DNA from: Certhia americana
Taxonomy: Eukaryota > Chordata > Aves > Passeriformes > Certhiidae
Direction: 5' to 3'
DNA length: 64,000 nucleotides
Assembly (NCBI GenBank): GCA_018697195.1
Contig: CM031873.1
Location: 310,001 to 374,000 of the forward strand
The notes below the pieces were generated by a model. That model worked only from the letters and a program-made list of their open reading frames with translations, was not told the DNA's origin and searched no databases. Positions within the stretch are counted from its first letter, which is position 1. Each line of letters begins with the position of its first letter. This document shows, piece by piece, positions 25,641 through 37,379 of the stretch. A program made the position numbers and the translations under genes.

Positions 25641-26228
25641 AGGGACACACAGGGACACCCAGGAACACATGGGGACAGACAGGGACACATGGGGACACCT
25701 GGGACACCCAGGGACACCCAGGGACACATGGGGGCACATTGGGACACGTGGGGACACCCAGGGACAGAAAGGGACAGACAGGGACACATGGGGACACCTG
25801 GGACACCCAGGGACAGACAGGGACACCCAGGAACACATGGGGACAGACAGGGACACATGGGAACACATGGGGACACGTGGGGACACCCAGGGACAGACAG
25901 GGACACCTAGAGACCCCCAGGGACACCCAGAGACACCTAGGGACACTAGGGAACACCCAGGGACATCCAGGGACTCCCAGGGATACCCAGGAACAGACAG
26001 GGACACCGAGGGACACCCAGGGACACCCAGGGACACATGGAGACAGACAGGAACACCCAGGGACATATAGGGATAGACAGGGACACATGGGGACACCTGG
26101 GACACCCAGGGACAGACAGGGACACACAGGGACACATGGGGACACCTGGGACACCCAAGGACAGACAGGGACACCCAGGGACACCCAGGGACAGACAGGG
26201 GCACATGGGAACATCCAGGGACTCTCAG
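25641..26228 (+). repeat. G-rich minisatellite, about 10-bp unit (GGGACACCCA)
   Basis: About 58 consecutive units of roughly 10 bp: GGGACACCCA, GGGACAGACA, GGGACACATG and GGGACACCTG. Higher-order blocks recur (for example GACAGACAGGGACACATGGG, then GACACCTGGGACACCC). GGG tracts lie seven bases apart over the whole array, so the + strand matches the G3-N1-7 quadruplex pattern many times in succession. Long frames on both strands (343 codons +, 306 codons minus) exist only because three units make 30 bases. They read GTPRDTQGH- and CVPVCPWVSL-type repeats and are not genes. Confidence 0.97.
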
Positions 26229-28191
26229 GGATCCCTCCCCTGGCCTGCTGGGGTGCACGCCAGGACCTCACTGTCCCCAGGACACTCTGTGGGCTCAGGG
26301 ACAGCTCCTTGTCCCCCAGGACTCCCAGCAGAGCCAGCCAAGGGACACCGAGGGCAGTGGCATGTCCCCACGCACGGTGGGAGCTCAGATGGGAGTTTCT
26401 GACCCAGAGGTGGGGATTGGGGATGCCCCCGGACACGAGGGGCTTGGTTTCACCGCAGCTTCCAAACCCTTTCCAGGGACCCTTGCTGCATTCCACCGAC
26501 ACCTCTCCTCCTCCTCCCCTGCCCCCAAACGAAATTAGTAAATCGAAAGGGGTTTGCTGCCTGGAGACTGAAGGAGTGGAAATAGTCCGGTGTAAACTTA
26601 ATTCTTATGCATTGTGAATAGCAACACATCGCGGTTATTATAATCACTGTCATCAGTTCGAGATCCACCACAGGCAATGGCTGGTGAATTCCATTTTATG
26701 ATGCAAATGTAGCCAACCAATACAGGGATTTGGTTTGATCAGAGACTCTTTTTTTTTTTTTTTTTTTTTTTTTTTCTGAGAAAATCCCCTGATTTTGCAT
26801 GTCCAGCCCCTCAGACGAAATAGATCCGCATAACTCCACCCACACGAGTGAGTTTTGCTCATTCACACTAGGTGAAAGACTAGCTCAAATAGAAAAGGGG
26901 AGATATAAAATCCCCGTGCAGTCAGAGCAGGACACTTTGGCTCAAGGAGAACTGGGCAAAAACCCTACGGGAAGGCAGCAAGGAATTTGGGGTTTGTGTT
27001 TGCACATGGTCAGGAATGAGACAGAAAAGTCTATACATTTTTAACCACAAAAGATTTCAGTGGACAACATGGTCTAGCAGGAGCTTTAAAGGGGAAAAGC
27101 AGTTCACAGACTCTTCTGAATGCATCTCCAGTAGCCGGGTTGTTAAGACATTCAGGGCTGTTAATGTGCACTGTCAGCCCATTGTAACCAAACCTTTAAT
27201 CCTGGGCCTGTCAGACTTGAAGGAAAACTAAGGGCTGACAGTGCTGCAGCAAATGGATTTTCCTTCTCTGCTCTCATCGCCTCCCCCCTCCTTCCATTTA
27301 AAGTTAGAATAACACTGAGTCTATTCCTTTCAGGGCTTGCAAAACAACTAGGGGAAAAAAAAAAAAGAAAAAGAGGAGGGGGAGTGGAGGGATGGAGGGA
27401 TTTGTACCAGCCTACATGGACAAGTCTCCAAATCCCAGTCTCCAAACTGGGAATGCTTTGCACAGCCTGATCAGACCCAGGTGTCTGAGACCTCTCCCTC
27501 CTTGGCCCTGCTTATAAAGTTCTCGTGAGTTTATTTTTGTTTTCAGAATCTCTCTATGAGGAGAAACACAAGGAGCTACATAGAAAGCACAAGGCAGAAT
27601 GGCAAAGTCTTGCATGGCAGCTTTTGTCTTTGGTGTCAGACCTCACCCACCAGAGAGCTGGCAATGTGACATGGCCACAGACACTTTTCCAGGCTCTTCA
27701 TCACCCACGCAGCCCTTACAGCCTTAATTCATGACATTTTAGGCTGGAGCTTTAGGTTTTAAGGCATCAGAGGTGGATTCTGTGGTAGCACCTGGCTCTG
27801 GAACCCAGCATTCCCAAATCTCCTCCCTTCCAGGTTTACCTTCACATTGGTCTGGTGAGTGTTCTCTAAAGCTGGGGTTAATCAGAGACCCAGAGGATTT
27901 CAGGCCTGTGCTTAACAGAGGGTGAAGAGAAACAGGTAACAGTCTGCTGAGGTGTGGAGCCCTCTGTGAGCACAGGGGGGTCTCTGGGCAGCAGGTCAGG
28001 GAGGGAGGAGTGACTCCATCTGCAGTGCAGATGGACCAGATGGGGTCTGACTGGAAGGAGGGAGCATTTCTGTGTGTCTCCAGGCCTGCTGGTGTCTCTA
28101 GAATGTCACCAAAATATTACTGGGTCAGGGAAGGATGGGTTCCCTCCTCCCTCACCCATGGAGGTGTTATAGACAGCAGGTTTCCTCCCTT
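26229..28191. other. Noncoding sequence with a candidate conserved element
   Basis: 26530-26735 reads like conserved noncoding DNA: few repeats, balanced composition, homeodomain-like TTAATTCTTATGCATT and TTATTATAATCACTG words. It ends at a 27-base T run (26749-26775). 26800-27230 is similar in texture. No exon was recognised. Confidence 0.4.
26749..26775 (+). repeat. Poly(T) run, 27 bases
   Basis: An uninterrupted T homopolymer. No retroposon body is recognisable on either side, so a processed-copy tail cannot be claimed. Confidence 0.95.
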
Positions 28192-28328
28192 CCTTGTTCA
28201 CAATGGAAAGGGGAGTTTGGGTGGGTTGTTCATCCACACATTGCAAACCAGGGTTCCATTAAACTGAAGGATTAACCCAGAGGAACAGAACCGTGGGACA
28301 ATCTCCAGCAAACATGGATTAATCATGG
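28192..28328 (+). repeat. Duplicated segment, copy 1 (137 bp)
   Basis: It matches 31441-31577 in the same orientation at an offset of 3249 bp with three mismatches by my count (two near 28200, one near 28290). It carries GGGTGGGTTGTTCATCCACA and AACTGAAGGATTAACCCAGA. It is not a CR1 end and no coding sense is evident. It may be a lineage-specific repeat or a local duplication. Confidence 0.9.
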
Positions 28329-31300
28329 TCTGTGCCCTCACTACAGCCCAGGGTACCTGCCCTGCAGGTGAGCCTGGGACTCAGCACTGCCTGGGAATGG
28401 ATCCAAGAGGCTGAGACCTAACACTGAGAATATTATTGAGTGGAAATGAGCAAAAGCAGCAAAATCAATTTGAGAAGATAGTTCACGTTCCAAGGGGAAG
28501 AAACACTTCCAGAATCGGGTTAAGCAAAGCCCTACTGAGCCATTTATTGATTTCTTAATGAGCCTGGGGGGAGAAAAGGAAAAGAAAAGAGGGCAGGGGA
28601 AAAAAAAAAAAGAGATAAAAGACCAGATTCCAGACAGAAATAGTCATGCAGTTTCCTTGTGGATGTAAAGAACAAGTCAGCAAGACAGTGGAGAGCAGTG
28701 CAGCACCAGAAACGTTTTGTTTGCAGACCAATGTGCAGCAGAGAGGGGCTCACGGGTCAGGGCAGGGCAGAGAGGTGGAAAAGGCCCAGAAGAAGGAGAA
28801 CGTTTCACAGAGCAGCACCTCGGGCTCCATAGTGCCCATCCTGCTGCAGCAGGAACTCAGGATGGGCACCTCACCTTCCTGGTTCCTCGAGTGGGCTGGT
28901 CTGTGCTGGCAGGGGCTACGGCCACTGGGCTTCCAAAGCTCTCTGCAGATCCCCCGTGTGAGCACAGCTCTCATGGACATGGACAGATCCCTTGTGTGAG
29001 CACAGCTCTCCTGGACACAGACAGACCCCTTGTCCTCTTGGCTCAATGAGTTCTCCCTGCTGGTGTGGTGCCCCAGGCTGGCCCGGGCTGGGTTCAGCCC
29101 TCTGGCCAGCACCGGGACATTGTGACCAGGACAAAAGAACAGTGCTGAACTGAGGCAGAGCCCTTCAGCAAGGCAGCAACAGTCCCCCGTGCACCCCCAG
29201 CAGTGTGGCAGGGCCCAGAGCACAGAGCAGCTCACCTCACCTCACCTCACCTGAGTCCCTCCCTCAGATATTCCTGCTGGGAGGCAGGGACAGCCCAGCC
29301 ATGCCCCCTTGGCAGCCAGGATGGTTAAAGACAGAGGTGCTGCTGCTTCAGAGGGGATAGAAGGCTGAAAAGGGGCTGCCCTGACCCTGCTGTCCAGGGC
29401 AAAGTCTGGCAAAATAGGAGACAGGTCCACCACATATTTAACTGAATCCACATGAAGCACTGCAACTGTGCAGCTTTTCCAGGAAAAATGGGAGAGAAAA
29501 GAGAAATCAGGCTCCACTGTAAATAGCTGAGGTGGTAAAACGTGTCTAGGTTAAGTGAGAGATCAGAGGGGATCAGGATGAGACTGGTTCCCACCAGAGC
29601 TATGAGAGGGGCTGAGACCCTGGTGCAAGGAGTCAGGAATCCTCTGCCTCAGGGCTGTTATCCAGCAGGCACAGAGGATCCTACAGACACTGATGTTAAT
29701 GGGACGGTCAAATAGAGCCAAAGAGGGGAAAAGCAAGGCCCTTACTGGCACCTCAGTATCATGGAACAACCTGGAATTCTGCTAAAGCTGCCTGGTGCTG
29801 CCTCTGAGATAGCCCAAGTTCGGGATAAGAAGAGAGAGGAGTGGGCAGCACATCTCCAGCTCCAGGGGTAAAAACTTCACAACTTTTCAGTGGCCAGGCA
29901 GTTTTCCAACTCAAACTAAGGCTTTAGAAAGGAAGTGCAATGGATGTACAAATGCACCTTGCATCCCATCTAATGAGAGCTTGTCCCCACAGCAGCCCTG
30001 GATGAAATGGAGCAGGGCCACCCCTGCTGCTCCCCACATGGGATGACAGCAGAGCAGCACCCGTGTCTGTTTGCCTGCAAACCTCTGGCTGAGGGTGTTT
30101 TTGCTGTGAGCTGTCTGTCCCTGGCACAGCCAGCAGGGATCTCTGGGACAGGAGCCATGGGAAACTCTCACCAGGAGCCCCCAGTCTCCGAAACCCGGCA
30201 GAGCTGGGCGTGGGGGAAGGGGGAGAGAACATCTGTTCTGTTATTAAGTAGAGTTCTTTCTCTTTTCCTAATCTGTGGAGAAGCATGGAGGCAAGGGAGA
30301 GCAGAGGAGCCTTTCCTCGCAGCAGGGGATGCTGCCCGGGGCTCTGCTGGGATGCTGCGAGCCTGCAGCTTCTCAGGGGGTTTGCAAAGGGGGACTCAAA
30401 GCACCGGAGGAGAGGCAGAGAGACCCGGAGGAGCATCTCAAGGTTTAAAATGCAAATTCCTCCACTTTATTTTAGGTGGAGGAGGTCAAGGTTTGCCCGT
30501 TTCTTCCTCTCCCCCACTGCCCCCAGCGCTCCTTCCTCCTTCCCCGGCGAGTTTTGTTTAGGAAGGGGCTGTGGATGCGACAAGGTCTTTGTGCTGGCCA
30601 TTCAGCTGAGTGAAAAGGCCGAGGAGTCCCAGCGGAGGGAACAAACTTTTGGGGGTCAGCGCGGTCAGCTCGGAATAAATGCATGGCATTGTTTGCATTA
30701 AGGACACGATCGCAGCGGGGTGCCCCGAGCCACCGCATACAGCACCGGGAATATTTATGCAACACTGCAACAGGCAGGGCACAGGACTCCTCTCCCAGGG
30801 AAAACAGGAGGGACCGCCGCTGCAAACGTGCCTGCCTCTCCCTAGCGCTGAGATTCGCTGGAGGCGGCAAAGAAAACTCCTTTTCTGAAACGTGCCTCAG
30901 AAATAAGGATGGATGCCAAGGGAGCTTGGCAAAGAATAATCCTAGTTAGAGAGCAGTGGCAGTGACAGCACAGCAAAGTGCCTTTTTATTGTTGAGATGG
31001 ACAGTTCAGGTCATTAAAGGCCTAAGATAGAAACAGTTTCTCTTCACACTGTTTGAGAACAGGCTTTTGTCTCCATGGAGGTGGCCCAGGCTTTCTTGGG
31101 TTATCTCCACTCTAGAATGGGGTGGGAGCTGCTGGGGCGAGGGGAGCCCTGTGGCCCCCAACAAAGCCATGTGAAATCCAGCTGGAAAAGCAACACAAAG
31201 GGCCTGGGGGAGGCTCCAGAGCCTGCAGTGCCCCCCCTGGGCAGGGCTTCACTACATCCCAAAGGATGCAGCCAGAGGGGGGCATATCTTCCCAAAGGCT

Positions 31301-31440
31301 CCAAACCCAAAACCCTCATGAAAAGACTTCAGAGATGCCCCTGGCTGTTAAATGATCCCCCCCTCCATCCTATTCAGTGTTTTCTACAGAGGAGCATGGG
31401 TTCTCCCAGAAAATGTCTTTCCTCCCCACTGACCTCTCTC
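28329..31440. other. Noncoding sequence with a CpG-richer candidate regulatory block
   Basis: No gene was recognised. A short tandem repeat at 28946-29034 is listed separately. TCACC pentamers occur at 29230-29250. 30480-30860 is visibly richer in CpG and contains GGAATAAATGCATGGCATTG and GGGAATATTTATGCAACACT. It may be a conserved or regulatory element. I see no exon next to it. Confidence 0.4.
28946..29034 (+). repeat. Tandem repeat, 38 bp, about 2.3 copies
   Basis: CAGATCCCnYGTGTGAGCAC, AGCTCTC and a GGACA step occur from 28946 and 28984, with a partial third copy at 29022. Confidence 0.85.
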
Positions 31441-31577
31441 CCTTGTTCACAGAGGAAAGGGGAGTTTGGGTGGGTTGTTCATCCACACATTGCAAACCAG
31501 GGTTCCATTAAACTGAAGGATTAACCCAGAGGAACAGAACTGTGGGACAATCTCCAGCAAACATGGATTAATCATGG
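31441..31577 (+). repeat. Duplicated segment, copy 2 (137 bp)
   Basis: Partner of 28192-28328, same orientation, about 98% identical. Sequence on either side does not continue to match, so the duplicated unit is short with clean ends. Confidence 0.9.
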
Positions 31578-31729
31578 CCAGCCCACCACAGTGCTTGTGG
31601 TGCAGGAAGATCAGATACCTGGAGATGCCCAAAAGAAGCAGGATAATGAACACATCCATGTGAACTCCAGTCTCCATCACAAATGGCAGCTTCAGCCCAA
31701 CCTCACTGCAAAATAAAGTGGAAAGGAAA

Positions 31730-32035
31730 ATGGGACTGAGAGAGTGGTGAGGTTCTGGCACAGGCTGGACAAGGGTGTGGAGAAACACGACAAGGGGTAA
31801 TGGTCTGAAGATGAAGGAGGGTAGGTTTAGATTGGATTTGGGAAGGAATTATTCCCTGGCAGGGTGGGCAGGGGCTGGCACAGGTACTCAGAGCAGCTGG
31901 GGCTGCCCCTGGATCCCTGGCAGTGCCCAAGGCCAGGCTGGGACATTGGGAGGTGTCCCTGCCATGCCAGGGGGGTGGAGTGGGATTAACTTTAAGGTCT
32001 CTTCCAACACAAAGCATTCCATGGCTCTCTGATAA
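31730..32035 (+). repeat. CR1 3' region, sense
   Basis: It contains GGTTCTGGCACAGGCTGG, GTTTAGATTGGATTTGGGAA, GGTGTCCCTGCCATGCCAGG, ACTTTAAGGTCTCTTCCAAC and a CATTCCATGGCTCTCTGA end. This matches the CR1 order from the 3' UTR to the terminus. Confidence 0.9.
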
Positions 32036-34794
32036 GCAGGAAAGGTTTTAATCCAGCAGAAAAGCGGGAGCCCAGCTGTTAGGACACGAAAGGTTTGATG
32101 CTGAATCTCCCAGGACTAAACTCAACCCTAGACATCAATCAACAGCTTCATGGTGGGGTCCTGACTGGAGAGCTGAGGATTCTCAGTCTGTCCCTGTAAA
32201 CCTGACCGCCAAGAAAACGTAACTATACCTTCAAAAACACAACCAGCACCAGTGGGTGAACATCTGCGGTCTGAGAATGGCTGGGAACACCCCCGGGTTT
32301 CCCCAAAGCTGCGGTGAATTCCTGCTCCTCACCTTGCCTTCCACCCCCACGGTGCTGGACGCCCCTTTCCTTTCTGTGCCCACCCCACCGCCTTTTGTGC
32401 CCAAGTGACACAGACTGATGAGGATTATTTCCTCAGGGACAGGGGCTTTCCCTGCTGCCCCTGTTCAGGGACAATAGACCCATTAAGCCTCTTCCCAAAG
32501 CGAGGGGAGCGGGGCATACCTGGCCCCCGAAGTGGGAATGGCCACTGCCCCTGACACCATTAGCATCTGAATGCGAGTGATGCCTGCGGAACAACAGGCA
32601 ATTATCCCACTGAAAAGCTTTTAAGTGGCATTAATTGCTGGCCACAGACTCAGGGCTCTCTCAGAGTAAACCGTGTTGACAAACAGGATAAACTATATTG
32701 GTTTTCCTGCAGGGGAAAAATTTGTAGGATTGTGCCTCGCTGAGGGCAAAGCTCCACTTTGATCCTGAGCTGTCCCCCAGCAGCCCCACACCTACGGACA
32801 GCAGCAGGGTCTGGCTGCCCAGGGGAGCCCGGACTGGCCTCTGGTGGCTTTGCAGTGTCTGTCCGGCTCCAGAAGGCTCCCGGGGAAGGGCAAACCTGCT
32901 CTTCACCTTGCAGGACTGGATTCGCAACCCCTCTGCCCCAGGTGTACCTTTTTGTACCTTTTTGTACCATTTTGTGCTCAGAGATGCGAAGCAGCAGCAC
33001 AGCCCTGAAACACGATCTCCTGTCAGACACAGCCTTTGTGTCCCTGCTCTTTGATCGGGATAAATGTCCCTGCACGGCCCAGGAATGGGGAAGATGTGGG
33101 AGCGTTTTACAGCTGAGAGAGGAAAAGTATTAATTTATTCTTATTTCTAATTGGGAAAGCTTTTGACAATTGAACCATTACTCATTCACTTCATCTAAGT
33201 GAAGGTGAAACTTTGCCTGATCCTCTTTTATATCACAGCCCTGAATATTCTCCCTCTGCACCTGGGCTCGAGCACTTCTAGAGGATTTCCAGTCAATATG
33301 GGTCATTTTATGGCCCAGAGTGAAAACCATGGGAAAAACCCTGGGTTTTGCTAATTTAGACCTCCAGCTCAGCACACACATGTGGGTGGCCTTTTGAAGT
33401 TTGAGCAGCAGATCTTCTGCTGGAGCAGAATGGCTTCGTTCCCTGCAGTCAGTGGCGCAAGGCCAGCCTGCACCATCTGAGGACAAGCCCTCTCACATTT
33501 ATCCAGTCACAAAACTCCGACAGGAACTCAAGAATCGTTAAGGCATCTGTGGAGAAAGCTTTGAAAAAGCCTGTACAAAGTCCAGTCAACTGAGACTGCA
33601 AAGCTTTGCCTCCAGTGTGTGGTGTAGAATAGGCTGCACAGTCAGAAAGCCAAAATATTAATGCAACCCCCCACAACATGTCTGTCCAAGAGAGACAGTG
33701 CTAAAAAAACCCAGCGTGGGCCCCAGCAAACAAAGGACGGACCTCATGTGCTGCTAATAATGCCCAATCATCAGGACTAGGCTAATTTCCTCTGCTAGAG
33801 CCAGATTCAGACCACAAATAATTAACTTAAGTGCAGAAAAGATGCACTCATTGTGTTGATTTGGTTGTTGTTGTTGTTGTTTCAATAAAAGGAAAGAATC
33901 CAGAGCTGGACTCTGCTGGAGAGTCAGGGCTGGTCTCATTTGTTCCTGCTGAACATTTGGTGCTCGGTATGTGCTGATATTGGCAGGATGATGACAGGTA
34001 AGAAATGCCATGTGCTACATGATGGAAAAGCAAACAACTGAAGGAAAACCTGGGAAACAGGAATGCTCTTGGAGGAAGAACCATTAAGCAGGCCTGTGTG
34101 AAGCAGCTTTTCATGAACCTCCAGGTGCACACTGATGCTGGGGAACCAGCACCAAGAGCTTGTCCCACCCCTCATCATCTCTCTATGAGCACTTGGGTCA
34201 TAATTCAAACCTGTTGGAATCTGGCACCTGAAATAGCTCAATAAAGTTTCACTGCTTCCCCCTGCTGCCCCAAGAGCTCTTGTCCCAGCTGCTCTGTGCA
34301 TGATGAAGTGATCCAAACACCTTCCTGAAGACCAAGCCCTCTGCCCCCTGCCCTGCAGGCTGCTGGGGGAGCTGAGGGAGCAGCATCTGGACACAGCCAT
34401 GGGATGACAGGTCCTGGCAGGAGTGAGAGCTGCTTTTGTCACACCCCAGCCCAGCACCCACCCTCTGGGGATGCAAAGGCACACACCTCCACCATGGATG
34501 TGTCTGCAGAGCACCCACAAACCCCACCTCTGGCACCTCTAGGTGGGTCACATCCCTGGGGATGGAGGGAGACTTTGCAGGGATGGTTTGGAATACCCAA
34601 ATGGCCCAGGAACTCCTAGGATCCCTCTCCACGCTCTGCTCCTGCTCAAGGAGGCCCCGAGGATCTGCCCCTGTCCAGGCTGTGAACCCCCTGCTCGTGG
34701 CTGTGATTCACAAGCAGAGGGAGCCCGGGGAGGGGGGGCAGCCTCAGGTGCTCTGACCCACTTTGGGAGGGTTAAGGATCGAGGCCAAGGATTG
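32036..34794. other. Noncoding sequence with a candidate conserved element
   Basis: No gene was recognised. 32540-32720 looks like a regulatory element: it holds a 22-bp near-palindrome, listed separately, followed by GGCATTAATTGCTGGCC. A short ACCTTTTTGT repeat occurs at 32943-32970, and GTT triplets at 33860-33880. Frames up to 194 codons in 33.9-34.6 kb have no domain signature. Confidence 0.4.
32607..32628. promoter_or_regulatory. 22-bp near-perfect palindrome with NK2-like half-sites
   Basis: CCACTGAAAAG is followed directly by CTTTTAAGTGG. The two arms are reverse complements except at one position. The right arm contains TTAAGTGG, which matches the published NK2-class homeodomain consensus (TNAAGTGG). 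The left arm is the diverged mirror copy. Regulatory function is only inferred. Confidence 0.4.
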
Positions 34795-35086
34795 AGGTAA
34801 GGGTGCACCAGGGCTGGAGGAGAAGGATGGGACATCTCCCTCTTCCCCCTGCAGCCCAGGCCACTCTGCTGCTCAGGGAAAGCTCACAGATCCTTCTCCA
34901 CAGAGCTGCTCCTGCCAGGGTCATTCCTCCCCAGGTGCTGCACCCTGCATCTGCCTCTGTTGAATTTCACAAGGTTCCACTCTGCTCCTCTCCCCAGCCT
35001 GTTGGGACCCTTCAGAAATGGCTGCACTAACTTGGAAGTGAGGTTTGCATTTCTTCCCAGATTAAACTCACAGGTAAACTCCCCAG
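34795..35086 (+). repeat. Near-identical segment, copy 1 (292 bp)
   Basis: It matches 37547-37838 in direct orientation with one difference that I can find (A at 34880 versus C at 37632). Part of it (about 34910-35010: CCCAGGTGCTGCACCCTGCA, TTGAATTTCACAAGGTTCCA, CCCCAGCCTGTTGGGACCCT) reads as an antisense CR1 3' UTR/ORF2 boundary segment. The duplicated unit starts and ends abruptly at AGGTAA and CCCCAG. The open frames through it are chance. Confidence 0.92.
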
Positions 35087-35952
35087 AGCTGGATCAGGCT
35101 GGGCAGGGTAGGCACACCTCCACGAGGAGGTTCCTGCTGGTCACCAGCACCTGGCACTTGCTGGTCTCTCTAACAACCTTTGACAGGGCCCTGGGTGCTG
35201 TGGTGTAACCGTGCCTCTGGGACCACTGCCTCTGGCTCCAGTGAATTTCCACCTGTCCCTCCCGGGGAGGATGGCACAGGGGGCACGTGCAGAGCTGCCA
35301 GGCAGGGGAACAGACCCTTCAGTGGGGCTCAGCACACAAACCCACACTGCTGCCAAACCGCCCAGGTCCCGCCAGCTGCTCCTGTTTAACAGGGCAACGG
35401 GGACTTACAAGCGGCAGGAAGACTGAGAGGGAAGTAGTTAAGTTGGAATTAATTTGTCACTCCATATTTAACTGACCTCAAAACTATTAAACAAATCTAA
35501 TAGGAAATATCCCCCAGATTCCAAATTCCTCTGTGCTGCCTGCTGGGGATCAGCCCCTGCACTGGGCTTCAGCCACCCAGCAGAGTGGTGCAGGGGAAGG
35601 GGGAGCTTCCCTCCTCCCCATCCCAAAGCCTGGCTTAATTCCTGGTTTTATCCTTAGCCTGCAGGACAGTTGAAGGAGCACAGAGAGTATCCAGCATCCC
35701 AGGCTAAGGTGCTGGAGGAAGCTGAGGGATCCTGATGCAGGTACATGGCTGGGGGCTTTCCTGACTCCTGCTGGAAAGAAGCACAGAGGATGTTCAGGAG
35801 TTAGGAGCAGGCACTGGCTGCTCAGGAGATATCAGGGATATTTTCATCCCTCAAGCAGAAAAATAATCCCAACTCCTCACTCATTGGTTGCAACTGCTTC
35901 CCTCTCTGCATTTGGAATAAAGATGGACTTGGGAGATTTTAGGCTGCAGACA
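35087..35952. other. Noncoding sequence, partly CR1-like
   Basis: 35100-35175 (CACCAGCACCTGGCACTTGC, TGGTCTCTCTAACAACCTTT) may be further antisense CR1. The rest is unassigned single-copy sequence leading to a solo LTR. Confidence 0.35.
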
Positions 35953-36582
35953 GAGGTGTGATAAACAAAATTCCCTGTTTGTTCTTATTCAGTAAGAGTT
36001 AGTTGTTAATGTTGTGGTTATTTGTTACCAATTATTGTTAAATGTTGTTTCCCCAGTTGTTCCCTTTTTACCCTAGTCTGTGTTTGCCAGTTTCATGTTT
36101 GTGTCCCCATGTTCCCAGAATCCTCCCGTCGGAAGCTACATTTGTTGCACCCCGACTGCTGCTCCCAGACGTCCTTGTGCACTGACTGTATGCAAATAAG
36201 GGGCATTTGGCCTAAATCGGACTCCCAAAACCACAAAACAACATATCACAGAACAATAAAAACAGCAGCACTACTCTGAGAAAACCTCAAGGAAGCATAC
36301 ACCAAGAGCTGAGTTCGGCCGTGTGGCCCTAAGTGCAATAGTACCCAGGCAGAGAGAGACACCCTAGACCGACGAGCCCTCATGGTCTTCTGGTGCTCTC
36401 GTGAGGATAGAAGCCCCAGCTCTGCCTGCATTCCTGCGGACAAAGCTGCTTTCCTCCTCCTGTGTGCCACCTCTGGGAGCAGCGGCGGTGTGTGCGCGAC
36501 CCGTCGGGCCCCCACCTCGAGCTGATCACTAATAAAGGCATTAAAAAGGAGAAAAAGCTCCTGCCCTTTTTATTCAGAGGGG
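35953..36582 (+). mobile_element. Solo LTR with 6-bp target duplication
   Basis: The LTR spans 35959-36576 (618 bp). It begins TGATAAACAAAATTCC and ends TTTTTATTCA, so it has TG...CA ends. It is flanked by GAGGTG (35953-35958) and GAGGGG (36577-36582), a 6-bp duplication with one mismatch, which fits alpha/beta-type (ERVK-like) retroviral integration. A poly(A) signal AATAAA at 36531-36536 lies 40 bp before the end and fixes the sense strand. ACAATAAAAACAG near 36253 could be a weak TATA region. No internal retroviral sequence was seen. The body shows CpG-rich R/U5-like sequence near 36480-36520. An alternative reading uses an 8-bp TTATTCAG repeat at 35985 and 36570, but that lacks TG...CA ends. 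Confidence 0.68.
36531..36536 (+). terminator. Poly(A) signal of the solo LTR
   Basis: AATAAA, 40 bp before the LTR's 3' end and followed by an A-rich GGCATTAAAAAGGAG stretch. Confidence 0.6.
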
Positions 36583-36919
36583 AACTGGATTTTATTGCCA
36601 AAAATTCCCAGACTCAGCAGCTCTAATATGGAGAGAAGCTCGGGGCAGAAAGCTGGCATAAAAACAAACAAAAAGCAGCTTTTCCTAGCAAACAGGTGAA
36701 TCCAATCCTAGCCCCTCATGGCTTAAAACACTTGGTGACAGCACATTTCTGAATGTGGCATGCTGTCAGCTCTTGCCTCAGGTCTGTGCTCGGCTGCCGA
36801 GGGCACAGAGCCGCACTTTGGGGGCTCTCCCGGGGTGAGGTGAGGCAGGGGCAGCAGACACGGCCAGGAGCTGGGGTCGGCTGATGGAGCTGAGGAGGTG
36901 CGGGGCACGGAGTCATCCC
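36583..36919. other. Noncoding sequence, nothing recognised
   Basis: Unique sequence between the solo LTR and the GGATGGGATGTGCGGG array. The 129-193-codon minus frames here extend into the repeat and show no domain. Confidence 0.4.
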
Positions 36920-37088
36920 CGCGGGATGTGCGGGTCTGGCCGGGATGAGGGATGGGATGTGCGGGACTGGCAGAGCTGAGGATGGGATGTGAGGGACTCG
37001 GGGATGGGATGTGCCGGGGTCCGGGATGGGACGTGCGGGACTGGCCGGTCTCCGGGATGGGATGTACCGGTCTGGCCGCTCTCCGGGT
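36920..37088 (+). repeat. CpG-rich minisatellite (GGATGGGATGTGCGGG units)
   Basis: Seven or so copies of GGGATGGGATGTGNGGGNCT with variable GGCCGG or GGCAGAGCTGA inserts, period about 22-33 bp. CpG density is high and continues into the unique sequence to about 37215. The minus frame rich in SHPxPxHI is a repeat product. Confidence 0.85.
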
Positions 37089-37379
37089 GCCCTCTGCCGG
37101 CCCCTCCGGCACCCCGGGATTCCCTCCCCGGCTCCGCAGCCTCCTCCCGGCTCGAGCCGCTCCAGCCTCGCCCGGTGCCGCCTGAGCCCTGGCTCAGGTG
37201 TTCGGGATGAGCCCTCCCGGCCCCTGAACTGCCCCAGGGAGGGCACTGCACCCCCTCTCTGCACAGCCTGTGCAGGGATCGGGCACTGCCCAGCCAAGAA
37301 ATTCTTCCTCCCGTGCAGGGGGAGTTCCTGGGCTCAGTGCCTGCCTGTTCCCCTCGTTACTGCTCGATGCCTTGAGCAG

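Noticed and set aside
25507..26617. Long frames of 343 (+) and 306 (minus) codons
   Set aside because: They follow the 10-bp minisatellite, whose three-unit blocks are multiples of three. Both strands stay open and encode only short periodic peptides.
26749..26775. Poly(T) as tail of an antisense processed pseudogene
   Set aside because: No retroposed body or target duplication could be seen on either side.
30285..30870. Overlapping 130-184-codon frames near the CpG-richer block
   Set aside because: Antisense overlap in all frames and no domain. GC content alone explains them.
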